A stretch of DNA of 64,000 nucleotides from Bacteroidota bacterium (GTDB lineage Bacteria > Bacteroidota > Ignavibacteria > Palsa-1295): the NCBI GenBank assembly GCA_030706745.1, contig JAUZNX010000004.1:154152-218151 (forward strand), read 5' to 3'. The position numbers and the translations under genes were made by a program. The notes under the pieces were generated by a model. The model was given only the letters and a program-made list of their open reading frames with translations. It did no database searches and was not told the origin of the DNA. Below, in pieces: positions 18,462-27,306 of the stretch (position 1 is its first letter; the number at the start of each line of letters is the position of its first letter).

Positions 18462-21400
18462 ATGTTACGCGCGACACGTCATTCTCTCATTCGCTCATTC
18501 ATCCTTTGGGCTCCATGGGCCATTTGCATGCTCTGGATTCGCCCTGCTGCGGCCCAGGTCGGCACATCGTTCGGCAAGAATAAGGTCGAATACAAACATT
18601 TTGACTGGCACTACCTCCAGTCGCCGCATTTCGATATCTACTTTTATCAGGGCGGCCGCGAGTTGGCAGAGTTTGCGGCGGATCATGCGGAAATGGCGCT
18701 TGACTCAATTGAACGCGTGATGAAGTATGACATTACGAATCGAATCGCTATCCTGATTTACAATTCTCACAACGATTTTCAGCAAACGAACGCCGTTGGA
18801 GAATTTCTACCTGAGGGAGTAGGTGGTGTCACAGAGCTTTTGAAGAACCGCGTGGTTCTTCCGTTCGAAGGGGATTTTGAATTATTCCGGCATGTCATTC
18901 ATCATGAGTTGACCCACGCCGTCGTCAACGACATGTTTGTCGGAGGTACATATCAGTCCTTGCTAACGGGTGGAGGAATGGAAATTCCATCCTGGATGAA
19001 CGAGGGCCTGGCGGAATACAATTCGCTCCATGGTTTGGACATCGAGACCGATATGTACATGCGTGATGCCGTGCTGAACGATGCGGTTCCGCCACTTACG
19101 CGCCTTGGCGGATATGTGCAGTATCGAGTCGGACAAACGATGTATTGGTATATCGATCAGCGATATGGCCCTGATAAAGTCGGAGAACTATTGCAGCGCA
19201 TCAAGACGAGTCGTTCCGTCGAGGCTGGCTTCCGATCGACGTTTGGGATGACGATTCCCGAATTCGGCGACAAATTCCTGGAAGGCCTGAAGGTCCTATA
19301 TTATCCCGACATTGCGCGCTATGCGGATCCGAATGACTATGCGGAAACCTTGGCGGACCACAAGAAGCTCGACGATTTTATGAATGTCTCCCCAGAGATT
19401 TCCCCACAAGGGGATCTCGTCGCATTCATCAGCGATCGGAGTGGGTACTACGATGTTTACGTACAGAGCTTGACACAGCCGAGCTCCATCAAAAAGATTT
19501 TGAATGGTGGCGGAGCGAGCGCGAATTTCGAAGAGTTGCATCTGCTTACGCCCGGTTTGAGTTGGTCGCCGGATGCGCGGCGCCTGGCGCTTGCCTCGAA
19601 GGCCGGCGAGACCGATGCGATTTTTTTGCTCGACGTCAATGGCGAAAATCAGCAGCGCTTGCCGAATATCGATCTCGATGGAATTCAGGGACTCAAGTGG
19701 TCCCCCGATGGCAAATATATCGCTGTTATCGGGATTAAAGACGGTCAGAGTGATTTGTATCTCTATGACATCGAGCACAAGCAGCTTCGAAATCTTACCG
19801 ATGATGTCTTCGCCGATCATGAACCAACCTGGACAGCTGATTCGAAGTCGATCTATTTTACCAGTGAGCGAGAGAATAATCTCGTATCGGGTCAGTATCC
19901 CATCCAGCGTACTGCTGGTGTAAACTTCGAAAGTCCAAACCGGGAGATTTATCGCTATGACATGGCGACCAACGCTATCGTGCGGATTACCACGACGCCG
20001 AATGCAAATGAGTATTATCCTGCACTGACGCAGGATAATCATCTCTTTTATATTAGCGATGCCAATGGGATCAATAATATTTATCTGGCAAATGCCGATG
20101 GCTCGAACGCTCACCCCATCACGAATTCCGTATCGAAGATCGATCAAATCTCAATCTCGAATGATGGGACCAAGCTCTGTTTTTCAACGATGCACAAGGG
20201 CGGATACGATCTCTTTACATTACGGAATCCCATCGATCGTCACATCGATACCCTTGGTCTAACCGAATACCGTAAGAACAACGGTGGACGTCTCGTTTCT
20301 CGGATCGATACGTCGCTCAAGGCCGGCAACCAACCAGATTCAGCAAAGGGCTATGGGAATGTCGGTGTCGATTTGCATGATTATGTCTTTAGCCAGAACC
20401 CCGCTGAAGAACGTGGCACGCATGGCACGCGCGATCATCGCGCACCGGCCTCCGTCGTGACAAACTTCAAGGATTCGACCGGACACTATATCGTCCATGA
20501 ATACAAGACGGTATTTTCGCCTGACGTTATCATTGGCTCTGCTGGCTATACCGGCTACTACGGTTTGCAGGGCACGACGCAGATGCTCTTCTCGGACGAA
20601 CTCGGCAATCAGCAGATCTTCTTTGCCACTAATCTGATTCTGGATCTCCGCAATTCAGATTATATTCTGGCATACTACAATTTGTCGAATCGCATCAATT
20701 GGGGTTTGCAGGGATATCACAGCGCAGCCTTCTTGCAGGAAACCTCCGATCCTGATGCCCCAAACGAAATTCTTCCAATCGCCCGCTTTACTTCGACGGG
20801 TCTGGCGGGAATGGCCTCGTATCCATTGAATCGCTTTACGCGTTTCGATTTTTCGGTAACGGGTGCCCTATTCCAGAAAGATCTTATCGTTTCTGAGAAT
20901 GTGCCGACGAAGAATGCCTACGCGATTTTTCCGCAGGTGAATTATGTCCATGATGACGCGCTCTACAGTTACTTCTATCCGATCGGCGGAACGCGATTTA
21001 ATTTTGGCATTGCCGCTGCCCCGCAATTCGGAAGTGACTGGCTCGGATTCGTAACACCCACGATGGATCTTCGCCGCTATCTGAAGATCACGAGCACCTT
21101 CTCACTTGCGACTCGAGTGGCCGGTGCCGCAAGCTTCGGTCCCACGCCACAGCACTTCTTTATTGGCGGCGTCGACAATTGGATTAACCGGTTCTACAAA
21201 ACTCAAGGCTTTCCAATCAACTCACCACAGGACTTCGCCTTTTTCACACCGGGTTTGCCGCTTCGAGGATTTGCCTATGATGAGCGGATCGGCACGCACT
21301 ATGCGATGGCGAATATTGAATTGCGCTACCCATTCCCGATTAGTGTTGCAGGATTCCCGCTTGCATTCTTTGGCGATTCTTTCATCGATGCTGGAACCGC

Positions 21401-21596
21401 CTGGAATAATCAAGTCTATCTCTTCCAGCGGGCAGGCGATGGCAGTTGGATAACCCGCGATCTCCTGATGTCGGCCGGAACGGGTATCCGAACATATCTT
21501 CTCGGATTTTACACGCACTTCGACATTGCCTGGACCACCAATCTGGCATCGTGGTCCCATCCGAACTATATTATTTCGCTCGGCGAGGATTTCTAA
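18462..21596 (+). CDS. Secreted metallopeptidase, TolB-like propeller and Omp85-like barrel in one chain
   Basis: A 1044-residue envelope protein with a signal peptide ending RPAAA|Q near residue 31. Residues about 45-300 form a gluzincin (peptidase MA-like) domain: HELTH at 148-152 and WMNEGLAEY with Glu181 as the likely third zinc ligand. Residues about 310-620 hold PD40/TolB-like propeller repeats (DVYVQSLTQPSS, LSWSPDARRLAL, LKWSPDGKYIAV). The last 350 residues are strand-rich, include LPLRGFAYDERIGTHYAMAN and IELRYPF as in surface-antigen D15/Omp85 barrels, and end in Phe. It probably sits in the outer membrane with the peptidase in the periplasm. Its stop overlaps the convergent next gene's stop. 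Confidence 0.85.
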   Translation: MLRATRHSLIRSFILWAPWAICMLWIRPAAAQVGTSFGKNKVEYKHFDWHYLQSPHFDIYFYQGGRELAEFAADHAEMALDSIERVMKYDITNRIAILIYNSHNDFQQTNAVGEFLPEGVGGVTELLKNRVVLPFEGDFELFRHVIHHELTHAVVNDMFVGGTYQSLLTGGGMEIPSWMNEGLAEYNSLHGLDIETDMYMRDAVLNDAVPPLTRLGGYVQYRVGQTMYWYIDQRYGPDKVGELLQRIKTSRSVEAGFRSTFGMTIPEFGDKFLEGLKVLYYPDIARYADPNDYAETLADHKKLDDFMNVSPEISPQGDLVAFISDRSGYYDVYVQSLTQPSSIKKILNGGGASANFEELHLLTPGLSWSPDARRLALASKAGETDAIFLLDVNGENQQRLPNIDLDGIQGLKWSPDGKYIAVIGIKDGQSDLYLYDIEHKQLRNLTDDVFADHEPTWTADSKSIYFTSERENNLVSGQYPIQRTAGVNFESPNREIYRYDMATNAIVRITTTPNANEYYPALTQDNHLFYISDANGINNIYLANADGSNAHPITNSVSKIDQISISNDGTKLCFSTMHKGGYDLFTLRNPIDRHIDTLGLTEYRKNNGGRLVSRIDTSLKAGNQPDSAKGYGNVGVDLHDYVFSQNPAEERGTHGTRDHRAPASVVTNFKDSTGHYIVHEYKTVFSPDVIIGSAGYTGYYGLQGTTQMLFSDELGNQQIFFATNLILDLRNSDYILAYYNLSNRINWGLQGYHSAAFLQETSDPDAPNEILPIARFTSTGLAGMASYPLNRFTRFDFSVTGALFQKDLIVSENVPTKNAYAIFPQVNYVHDDALYSYFYPIGGTRFNFGIAAAPQFGSDWLGFVTPTMDLRRYLKITSTFSLATRVAGAASFGPTPQHFFIGGVDNWINRFYKTQGFPINSPQDFAFFTPGLPLRGFAYDERIGTHYAMANIELRYPFPISVAGFPLAFFGDSFIDAGTAWNNQVYLFQRAGDGSWITRDLLMSAGTGIRTYLLGFYTHFDIAWTTNLASWSHPNYIISLGEDF

Positions 21597-22462
21597 ATGT
21601 GTGGCTTGCCGGCGAGCGGATCCGTCCATAGATTGCTGGCCGGTGATGCTTCGAGTGCCGCTTGCGCCTCGACTTCGCGCCAGATCAACTGACACGGGAA
21701 GCGGTTCTCATTTAGCGCCCGGCAGAGTACCAGCGAGTCGAACGCATTGCCCAACTCCTGCAAGTGCTTCAGCTCCGGATAACCACGAACACCATGCAGC
21801 ACCGTGAGTTGTATCTTATGCAAGTGCGCCAACTGCCCAATCGCTGCCAACTTCTGCCACTCCATGCCGTTCGTTTCGAGTGCATCGCGGGGCGAAATAT
21901 CGATTGCCAGCCGCTCGATCTTCCGTTGCTGATACAGCGGAAGATTCGCCGCGAAATCGAACGTCAGGTCTACGGTCGGAATGATCTTCCGCGACGTAAA
22001 CGTATCGCAATACGTCAGAAACAATTCTTCCGGCGTATCGAGTGGGAGGAAGATCCGGTAGATTCCCGCTTCCAGCATGGTACGGCAATCGTTTCGATGC
22101 CGGGGCGCTTCCGAAAGCGAAGCACACAGTGGAACATCCACGGCGGCGCGCATGCGCCGGATGAGGGCCAGGCTTTCCGCGTCCCACTGATCGCTATCGA
22201 AGAACTGAAGATTGATCATCTTCGAATTCTCTCGCCGCAGAAGCCGTGCTCGATCGACCGGGTCCTGCGAATAGATATCGCGCTCCGCGAAATGCGTCTC
22301 GTGCGCCAGGGCGCCGATTTGGCCGCCGCACAACCCGTGCTGGATCGGAATCGATGGAATGATCAGTACCATGAGTTCGCGCCCAACAGAGACGACGCGC
22401 CCAATAGTTTGTGTGGGTTTGTTCTTTTCATATTCATCCGCCGCCGCGGATTCATATTTCAT
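21593..22462 (-). CDS. HisA-like TIM-barrel protein lacking the usual catalytic residues
   Basis: A 289-residue protein. From Met31 (22372) it reads MVLIIPSIPIQHGLCGG, which aligns with the HisA opening IIPAIDL..G. It keeps YSQDPVDRA and the barrel layout, including PTVDLTFDF, LAIDISPRDALET, LTVLHGVRGYPELKHLQEL and FDSLVLCRAL. The catalytic Asp of strand 1 is Pro here (IPSIPI), and the phosphate-binding GGGIR of HisA is not recognisable (ASLSEAPRHRND). It is therefore unlikely to be the histidine-pathway isomerase; its role is unknown. The first 30 residues have no HisA counterpart, so translation may start at 22372. No his genes lie nearby. Confidence 0.75.
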   Translation of the reverse strand: MKYESAAADEYEKNKPTQTIGRVVSVGRELMVLIIPSIPIQHGLCGGQIGALAHETHFAERDIYSQDPVDRARLLRRENSKMINLQFFDSDQWDAESLALIRRMRAAVDVPLCASLSEAPRHRNDCRTMLEAGIYRIFLPLDTPEELFLTYCDTFTSRKIIPTVDLTFDFAANLPLYQQRKIERLAIDISPRDALETNGMEWQKLAAIGQLAHLHKIQLTVLHGVRGYPELKHLQELGNAFDSLVLCRALNENRFPCQLIWREVEAQAALEASPASNLWTDPLAGKPHI

Positions 22463-22685
22463 AATTCATATTTTCCCAGAAAACGGGTGCCCAAAGTTAA
22501 AGTAATACTTTAACTCTCTCTTTTGAGTTGTCATTTAATGAACGCCCGGCCCGCACTCACGATTCGAAACGCCTTCTGTTTTCAATGAGCATGGGTGCCC
22601 ATGACCCACGCAACTAATATAATACGCCGCTTGGCGATTGATACCTACCTTCAAAAATATATTTTCATAAATCTTCAGCCAGGCC
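22463..22685. other. Intergenic region with two palindromes upstream of a strong promoter
   Basis: The gap between the HisA-like gene and the next promoter holds a perfect 9-bp inverted repeat (AGTTAAAGT at 22495-22503, ACTTTAACT at 22507-22515, loop of 3) followed by a C/T-rich stretch, and a second palindrome CATGGGTGCCCATG at 22590-22603. Either could be an operator or a structured RNA element. No open frame here looks like a gene. Confidence 0.45.
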
Positions 22686-22714
22686 TTGACTTATGGAAAA
22701 ATAGTTTGTATATT
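22686..22714 (+). promoter_or_regulatory. Near-consensus sigma-70 promoter
   Basis: TTGACT at 22686-22691 and TATATT at 22709-22714 are separated by exactly 17 bases. Transcription would begin near 22721, leaving a leader of about 58 bases before ATG 22779. The leader contains the hairpin CCGGTG/CACCGG (22730-22735, 22743-22748). The promoter drives the G-tract gene and probably the lipoprotein and T9SS gene behind it. Confidence 0.65.
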
Positions 22715-22778
22715 GTCCTTTTATTGGTTCCGGTGCCCTTCACACCGGTGGTTGTTCTAAAAATATTCGCTCTGAGTT

Positions 22779-22976
22779 ATGACACCAACTCTGCGTTCCG
22801 AAGTAGGTCATGCGTCCCCGCTTGACAATCTCCGATTTGTTGCAGTTTTCGCCTTCTTGCTGGCAGCAATGCTTGGGGGGGGGGGACAGCTATTCTTAAG
22901 GCGCAGACGCCACTCGCCAGATTCGTGCTCCCCACGAACACCACCGAAACCGCCGTCCAGCCCACGTTCCGGGTGA
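22779..22976 (+). other. Out-of-frame 5' segment encoding the signal peptide of the next gene
   Basis: ATG 22779 opens a frame whose product begins with a polar stretch and then the hydrophobic core LRFVAVFAFLLAAMLGGG. It enters an 11-G tract at 22875-22885 and, as sequenced, continues in the wrong frame to a stop at 22974-22976 (65 codons). If the tract had 12 or 9 Gs, translation would pass into the downstream 1059-codon frame, giving ...AILKAQTPLARFVLP, with a signal-peptidase site KA|Q like the A|Q sites of other secreted proteins in this window. I read this as the true start of the large secreted protein. Confidence 0.6.
22875..22885 (+). repeat. Eleven-G homopolymer at a frame junction
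   Basis: A run of 11 G directly after the hydrophobic core of a signal peptide. Such tracts are classical slipped-strand contingency sites, but they are also the commonest place for assembly indels. The length seen here is the off state for the downstream frame. Confidence 0.8.
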
Positions 22977-25900
22977 TTACGAAGTATCGGATCGATACGA
23001 GTTCGATTCATTGGAAGCGCCTACTGATCGATGATAGTACTAAAGTTCAAGTCCCCACGATTTGCGTCCTACCCTATTCTTCATATCAATCGTTTGATAC
23101 GTTAAGCTTTGCTGACACGATTTGGGCCCTAATAGCAGATACAGGAACGGGAACGATCATTAACGACACAACAATCGAATTCAAGGCTTCAACATTGCTT
23201 AATTCGCAGTTGTTTGAAGTTGTTTTAATGGGCCTCCGGGAGATTTCGGGGAGCGACACAATAAATGTCTCGGACACCGTAGCACGATTAAGGTTCACGA
23301 CGATCGCTTTGCCTCCGAAGCTCATTACTATCAACGCTTTTGCGGGCAGTGCTCTCCGTATGCATGACACGGTCACCGCTCGATTCACAAGTAAGCTTGA
23401 CAGTGCAAACACATCATCAGGGCCGATTCTCTCCCTTTTCGTAAGACATGCGACATTCGATACGACAAGTGATTCTCTGAGTGTCAACGACAGTACAATC
23501 GGGTCGCTTTCCTGGGTTGACGCGAATGATAGTTCAGTCGTACACACGCTGCCCACGACTCCATTCGGATTGGGCGACAATTATTTCATAAAATATGATC
23601 TCAGCGGTCTCACGGGCGATTCGACGCAGCAAGGGACATGGGATTTCAATTGCCGCAAGTCTTTTAGGCTTAATATCACTACACAGGCGACCGCCGGACT
23701 CACTTCGCTTCCAACAATCCATTTTGACCCGAGGATAAACGAGGAATACATGATCGCGGTCGATTCGTTAAACGATACAACCGCAATCCTTGACACGAAT
23801 TTTGTTGGCAGGATCGTAAATGCGAATGATACGGTGACCTACGCTGCACCTGCCAGGTCGGCGTGTGCCGAATTTTGGAAATGGAGTTGTCCGGGATACC
23901 CGGCTTGGGATAACTCAACCGCGAATCCAATCGCGATATCGCTTGATCCCGACCATCTTTCTGATTTGAACCTCGTCGCTCTCTATAAGCCGATTCCACT
24001 CGATACGCTCATTGTGTCTGCCACGTGTCCAATCGGCTTCTACTGCGGCAATATTGAGATCAGGAGCGATTCGGTTGCATGCGGCGATGCTATTTCGGAT
24101 ACATGTGCCGACACGTGTAAGTACTATATTCAGCATCAACGGGTAGTAAGTCTCCGAGCTTACTCGAGTTCCAATCGATTTCAGTCTTGGAGTTCTTCCG
24201 ATCCGAATATCGATGGTTCTACTTCGCCGTATGTGCAGTTAGTGATGAATGGTACGGAGAGCTTCGTCGCAAATTTTGCCCCTCCGCCCAGCCCGCAGCC
24301 ACCGTTTGCGGACCTGTGCGCTTCAATCCAGAAGGACAATGGGCATTCGGGATGGAGTTGCAATTCGAGCATTGCGAACATTGTAATTCCAAGTTGTAAC
24401 TTGTTGAGTGGGGGATGCATTAGTGTCCCCTATGGGTCATCAAACCCTGTAACCATCAAGATTCTTGATCGGACCTACGGCATTAAGAGCTATTCCGATG
24501 CTGGTGGTTTTCATGATTGGGGCGGGGTGGTGCATGACTTATATTCGGGCGGAGGCAATGGCACCTTCACATTAACGGAAGTTGCGCCAGCCAATGTTAC
24601 ATTCGTTGTCGCAAAATTGCGCAAAGTCACCCTAACCATTATTGTGGCGAGGACTGATAAGCTCCTGCCAAAAGGAACACTCGTGACTGGCGCAGAGCAA
24701 GGAAACTTCCAGAGCATGTGGTGTCAAGTATCCCAGCAAGATGGGAATGGCGAGGCACTGCCGTACCCTGGCGCTGCAAGCTCGCCAACCGTTCCAGACA
24801 AGATGAGCTTCACACTGGAGTATGACCTCGGTACAATAGTCAATCTTTCCCCTGGCGCGAATAACGGGTTTACTTTTTCCGGCTGGACCGGCGGAGGTAC
24901 GAGTCCGTTAACATTAACCATGAGTGATAATATCACAGTCGGGGAGAATATCCAAGCAGCGTTCATGGTGGTTAGCATTCGTTTCACGCGCGATGTGGCC
25001 GTGAATGAACAGCGATGGTATGATGTAGTTGATTTGCCTGTCGATCAATGGGGTGACAATCAGGCCGACGTGTCCGCTCATCCAACTAATTCTCCAATGC
25101 ATTGGGATACGACCGCTCCTCTTTCCTTCGTGGTAGAATTTAATCAGCCGATTGGAACAATCGGATCTGTTGATGGACACTACGGGCTTGCATACGAACG
25201 CTCCAAGGATTGGCGCCAAAGGCAACTATGTAGTCCGGCGGAGCCATCGTGGCATCTTAATCCTCAGGATCCATCCGGCAGCAGTATCATCGTAGATTTT
25301 GATTACGCCGGTTATCCCGACGTGTGGAAGGGTGAAGATTGCGCACTCGACATCGCAATGCACAACATCATCACGAACACGAACGGCGAACACCTTTCGA
25401 ATCGAGTGCGATTGCCTTTTTCAACAGTCGGCCCTGATCTAAAGTGGGAAATTCAGTGGTTCTGGCCAATGGGCCTCTGCGACGAAAGTCTATTCGAGGT
25501 CGTGCTTGGTCTTCCAGGTTCACTAAGGAATGTCTATCAAACTGGTTTGTGGGCTTATGAAAGTTCTTCCAAGAATATTGCTCAACTTTCTCCGTTTGGC
25601 TGGCCAACTGATAAAAACCCACAAGATAGCAGCCAATATGGTTTAGTTTGCGACAAAAGCGCAGAAATAGACAAGAATTGTCTCACGGTCAATAGAGTTG
25701 CCGGTGATGGAATGCTGACGATGCGTACGGAATGTTTTACTCATGGGGGCGGATGCGAAGGCGGGAATATAAGTTCTGCAATCTCTTTCGTCCTTTGGGC
25801 CGCGGCTACAGTAGGGATGGACGGAGGCATATCGTACCTGGTTAAAACAATCGGTTTTGATGTCTTGCCCGCGGTGGTATCAAATCTGGGTCTAATATGG

Positions 25901-26104
25901 AGCACGTATCTAGAGACAGTCTCAAACTGGGGATGTGACAGATATGTAGGCTTTAGTTATTGGCCACCAGTCGGTCAAGCAAATTTTTGGGGATATTGGT
26001 TAAATGATGATGGGCATCATATTCCAGATCCAGATTGGGCCACCCCATACGGATACGGCGATTATGGAGCATTGAAATCCCATGTAAATGTAACCATCCA
26101 ATAA
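22925..26104 (+). CDS. Large secreted protein, frame interrupted at a G-tract near its 5' end
   Basis: An open frame of 1059 codons; GTG 22925 is only the first nominal start, and the frame is open back to 22826. Its first residues (FVLPTNTTETAVQPTFRV) look like the opening strand of an Ig-like SbsA/FN3-type domain, and Ig-like segments continue (EVVLMGLREISGSDTINVSD, LPPKLITINAF). Around residues 280-690 there are repeats of the bacterial-repeat/InlB-B type (FWKWSCPGYP, FSGWTGGGTSPLTLTMSDN followed by IQAAF). The part after about residue 700 is Cys- and Trp-rich and unrecognised. No T9SS tail is seen. The region looks more A/T-rich than its neighbours. Function is unknown; surface adhesion is a guess from domain types. 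Confidence 0.75.
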   Translation: MLPTNTTETAVQPTFRVITKYRIDTSSIHWKRLLIDDSTKVQVPTICVLPYSSYQSFDTLSFADTIWALIADTGTGTIINDTTIEFKASTLLNSQLFEVVLMGLREISGSDTINVSDTVARLRFTTIALPPKLITINAFAGSALRMHDTVTARFTSKLDSANTSSGPILSLFVRHATFDTTSDSLSVNDSTIGSLSWVDANDSSVVHTLPTTPFGLGDNYFIKYDLSGLTGDSTQQGTWDFNCRKSFRLNITTQATAGLTSLPTIHFDPRINEEYMIAVDSLNDTTAILDTNFVGRIVNANDTVTYAAPARSACAEFWKWSCPGYPAWDNSTANPIAISLDPDHLSDLNLVALYKPIPLDTLIVSATCPIGFYCGNIEIRSDSVACGDAISDTCADTCKYYIQHQRVVSLRAYSSSNRFQSWSSSDPNIDGSTSPYVQLVMNGTESFVANFAPPPSPQPPFADLCASIQKDNGHSGWSCNSSIANIVIPSCNLLSGGCISVPYGSSNPVTIKILDRTYGIKSYSDAGGFHDWGGVVHDLYSGGGNGTFTLTEVAPANVTFVVAKLRKVTLTIIVARTDKLLPKGTLVTGAEQGNFQSMWCQVSQQDGNGEALPYPGAASSPTVPDKMSFTLEYDLGTIVNLSPGANNGFTFSGWTGGGTSPLTLTMSDNITVGENIQAAFMVVSIRFTRDVAVNEQRWYDVVDLPVDQWGDNQADVSAHPTNSPMHWDTTAPLSFVVEFNQPIGTIGSVDGHYGLAYERSKDWRQRQLCSPAEPSWHLNPQDPSGSSIIVDFDYAGYPDVWKGEDCALDIAMHNIITNTNGEHLSNRVRLPFSTVGPDLKWEIQWFWPMGLCDESLFEVVLGLPGSLRNVYQTGLWAYESSSKNIAQLSPFGWPTDKNPQDSSQYGLVCDKSAEIDKNCLTVNRVAGDGMLTMRTECFTHGGGCEGGNISSAISFVLWAAATVGMDGGISYLVKTIGFDVLPAVVSNLGLIWSTYLETVSNWGCDRYVGFSYWPPVGQANFWGYWLNDDGHHIPDPDWATPYGYGDYGALKSHVNVTIQ

Positions 26105-26105
26105 A

Positions 26106-26549
26106 ATGGTGAAGTTCAAAGTGACACTCTACATGTCTATTCTATTCGCTTTTAGTGCCTGTTCTATTCCGAACCACTTCGAAAGAAGCTATTTGGAGCG
26201 GGTTAAAAGAGCGGGAAACCATTTGAAGGTTTCAAACTCGAGCTTTGACTCAGTTTGGATGCGGGGCAGGCTATTCATTTCCAAGTATTCTGCATATCCC
26301 ATAACCATCGACAACGATACACTTCTTGCAACAGCGCGTCCTTGTTTTTTCTGTGGGGGTTACGGTTACCGGATTGTTGCTTCGCATGATGGCGAGAGCG
26401 CTCACTCAATCGGCGCATTTTTTGAAATGGGTTTTTGGCATGCGTTTTATTCTGTGCTTATTCCGTACGGAATCCCTGAGAATGTAGACATTCTTGCCAG
26501 TTACATGAGAACGGACAGCTTGCCATACCCGGAATTAATTTCAAGGTAA
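26106..26549 (+). CDS. Putative lipoprotein
   Basis: A 147-residue protein with a short hydrophobic leader ending LFAFSAC, a lipobox with the acylated Cys at about residue 19. The mature part includes PCFFCGGYGYRIV and FEMGFWHAFYSVLIPYGIP. I do not recognise a family. It starts one base after the stop of the large secreted protein, implying translational coupling and perhaps a joint envelope role. Confidence 0.65.
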   Translation: MVKFKVTLYMSILFAFSACSIPNHFERSYLERVKRAGNHLKVSNSSFDSVWMRGRLFISKYSAYPITIDNDTLLATARPCFFCGGYGYRIVASHDGESAHSIGAFFEMGFWHAFYSVLIPYGIPENVDILASYMRTDSLPYPELISR

Positions 26550-26565
26550 TTTACAAATATCAAGC

Positions 26566-27228
26566 ATGACGAAAAGTACATACATCCTCATTTTTCAGTT
26601 GGCTCTGATTGTGCCAGTTGCACTCGCTCAAGCGCAATCAGTTTTCCTCACGCCGGCGGGCGGCGAGGAGATCGCGGCGGGATCGACGCAGACGATCACA
26701 TGGAACAAAGATTTAGCCAAAGGTATGCTCACGCTCTCGTTGTGGGATGGTGGTCACGCGAAGTGGAACACTATCTTCGCGAACGTGCCTTCGGAGGAAG
26801 GACATATCGCGTGGTCCGTTCCTGCGAATCTCGCGGGCAAGCGGTTCCGCATCAAGCTTTCGTCAACGGACTCGCTGCATGGCTCCGGTCTCACGCGGAC
26901 GTTCTTTACCATTACTCAGCCACCCCCCGCCCCTCACATTGAAAAGGCGGAGAAGTTCGCGAAGCTCTCAGCCGTTCGCGTTCATCCCAATCCCGCACGC
27001 GATCAGGCGCTGATCTGCATCGATGAGATAGCGGCTGGCGAGCCGTTCATCGCCGAAGTAGTCAGCATGACCGGCGAGCATATCGCTACGCTCTACGATG
27101 CGACGCCCGAAGCCGATCTCGGTCTGTGCCATCGTCTGGATTGCTCGCACCTCGCAGCCGGGACCTATTTCGTCCGCATCGCGAATTCGACACAGGGCCG
27201 GACGGTGAAGTTTGAAGTGGCGCGGTAG
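26566..27228 (+). CDS. Secreted protein with T9SS type A sorting domain
   Basis: A 220-residue protein with a signal peptide (cleavage near ALAQA|Q). Residues about 25-125 resemble the Kre9/GPI-type beta-sandwich found in secreted proteins: VFLTPAGGEEIAAGSTQTIT, then W, later GHIAWSVPANLAGKRFRIKL. The C-terminal 80 residues are a T9SS type A sorting domain (VHPNPARDQALI, VVSMTGEHIATL, LAAGTYFVRI). It would be exported by Sec, sent through T9SS and probably anchored on the cell surface. A strong terminator follows 28 bases downstream. Confidence 0.85.
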   Translation: MTKSTYILIFQLALIVPVALAQAQSVFLTPAGGEEIAAGSTQTITWNKDLAKGMLTLSLWDGGHAKWNTIFANVPSEEGHIAWSVPANLAGKRFRIKLSSTDSLHGSGLTRTFFTITQPPPAPHIEKAEKFAKLSAVRVHPNPARDQALICIDEIAAGEPFIAEVVSMTGEHIATLYDATPEADLGLCHRLDCSHLAAGTYFVRIANSTQGRTVKFEVAR

Positions 27229-27256
27229 CCCCGCTTCGGTAAGCGTAATTGCTCAT

Positions 27257-27293
27257 CGCCCCGCACGGTTGCCGTTCGGGGCGTTTCCTTTTT
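27257..27293 (+). terminator. Intrinsic terminator
   Basis: CGCCCCG plus ACGG (27257-27268) pairs with CCGT plus CGGGGCG (27272-27283) with one internal mismatch and a three-base loop, followed by TTTCCTTTTT. It ends the transcript of the T9SS protein. Confidence 0.85.
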
Positions 27294-27306
27294 CGAATGT
27301 CCGGGA

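Noticed and set aside
21764..22513. 249-codon plus-strand frame opposite the HisA-like gene
   Set aside because: It is the antisense of a coherent TIM-barrel protein, is rich in Arg and Gln, and has no domain signature.
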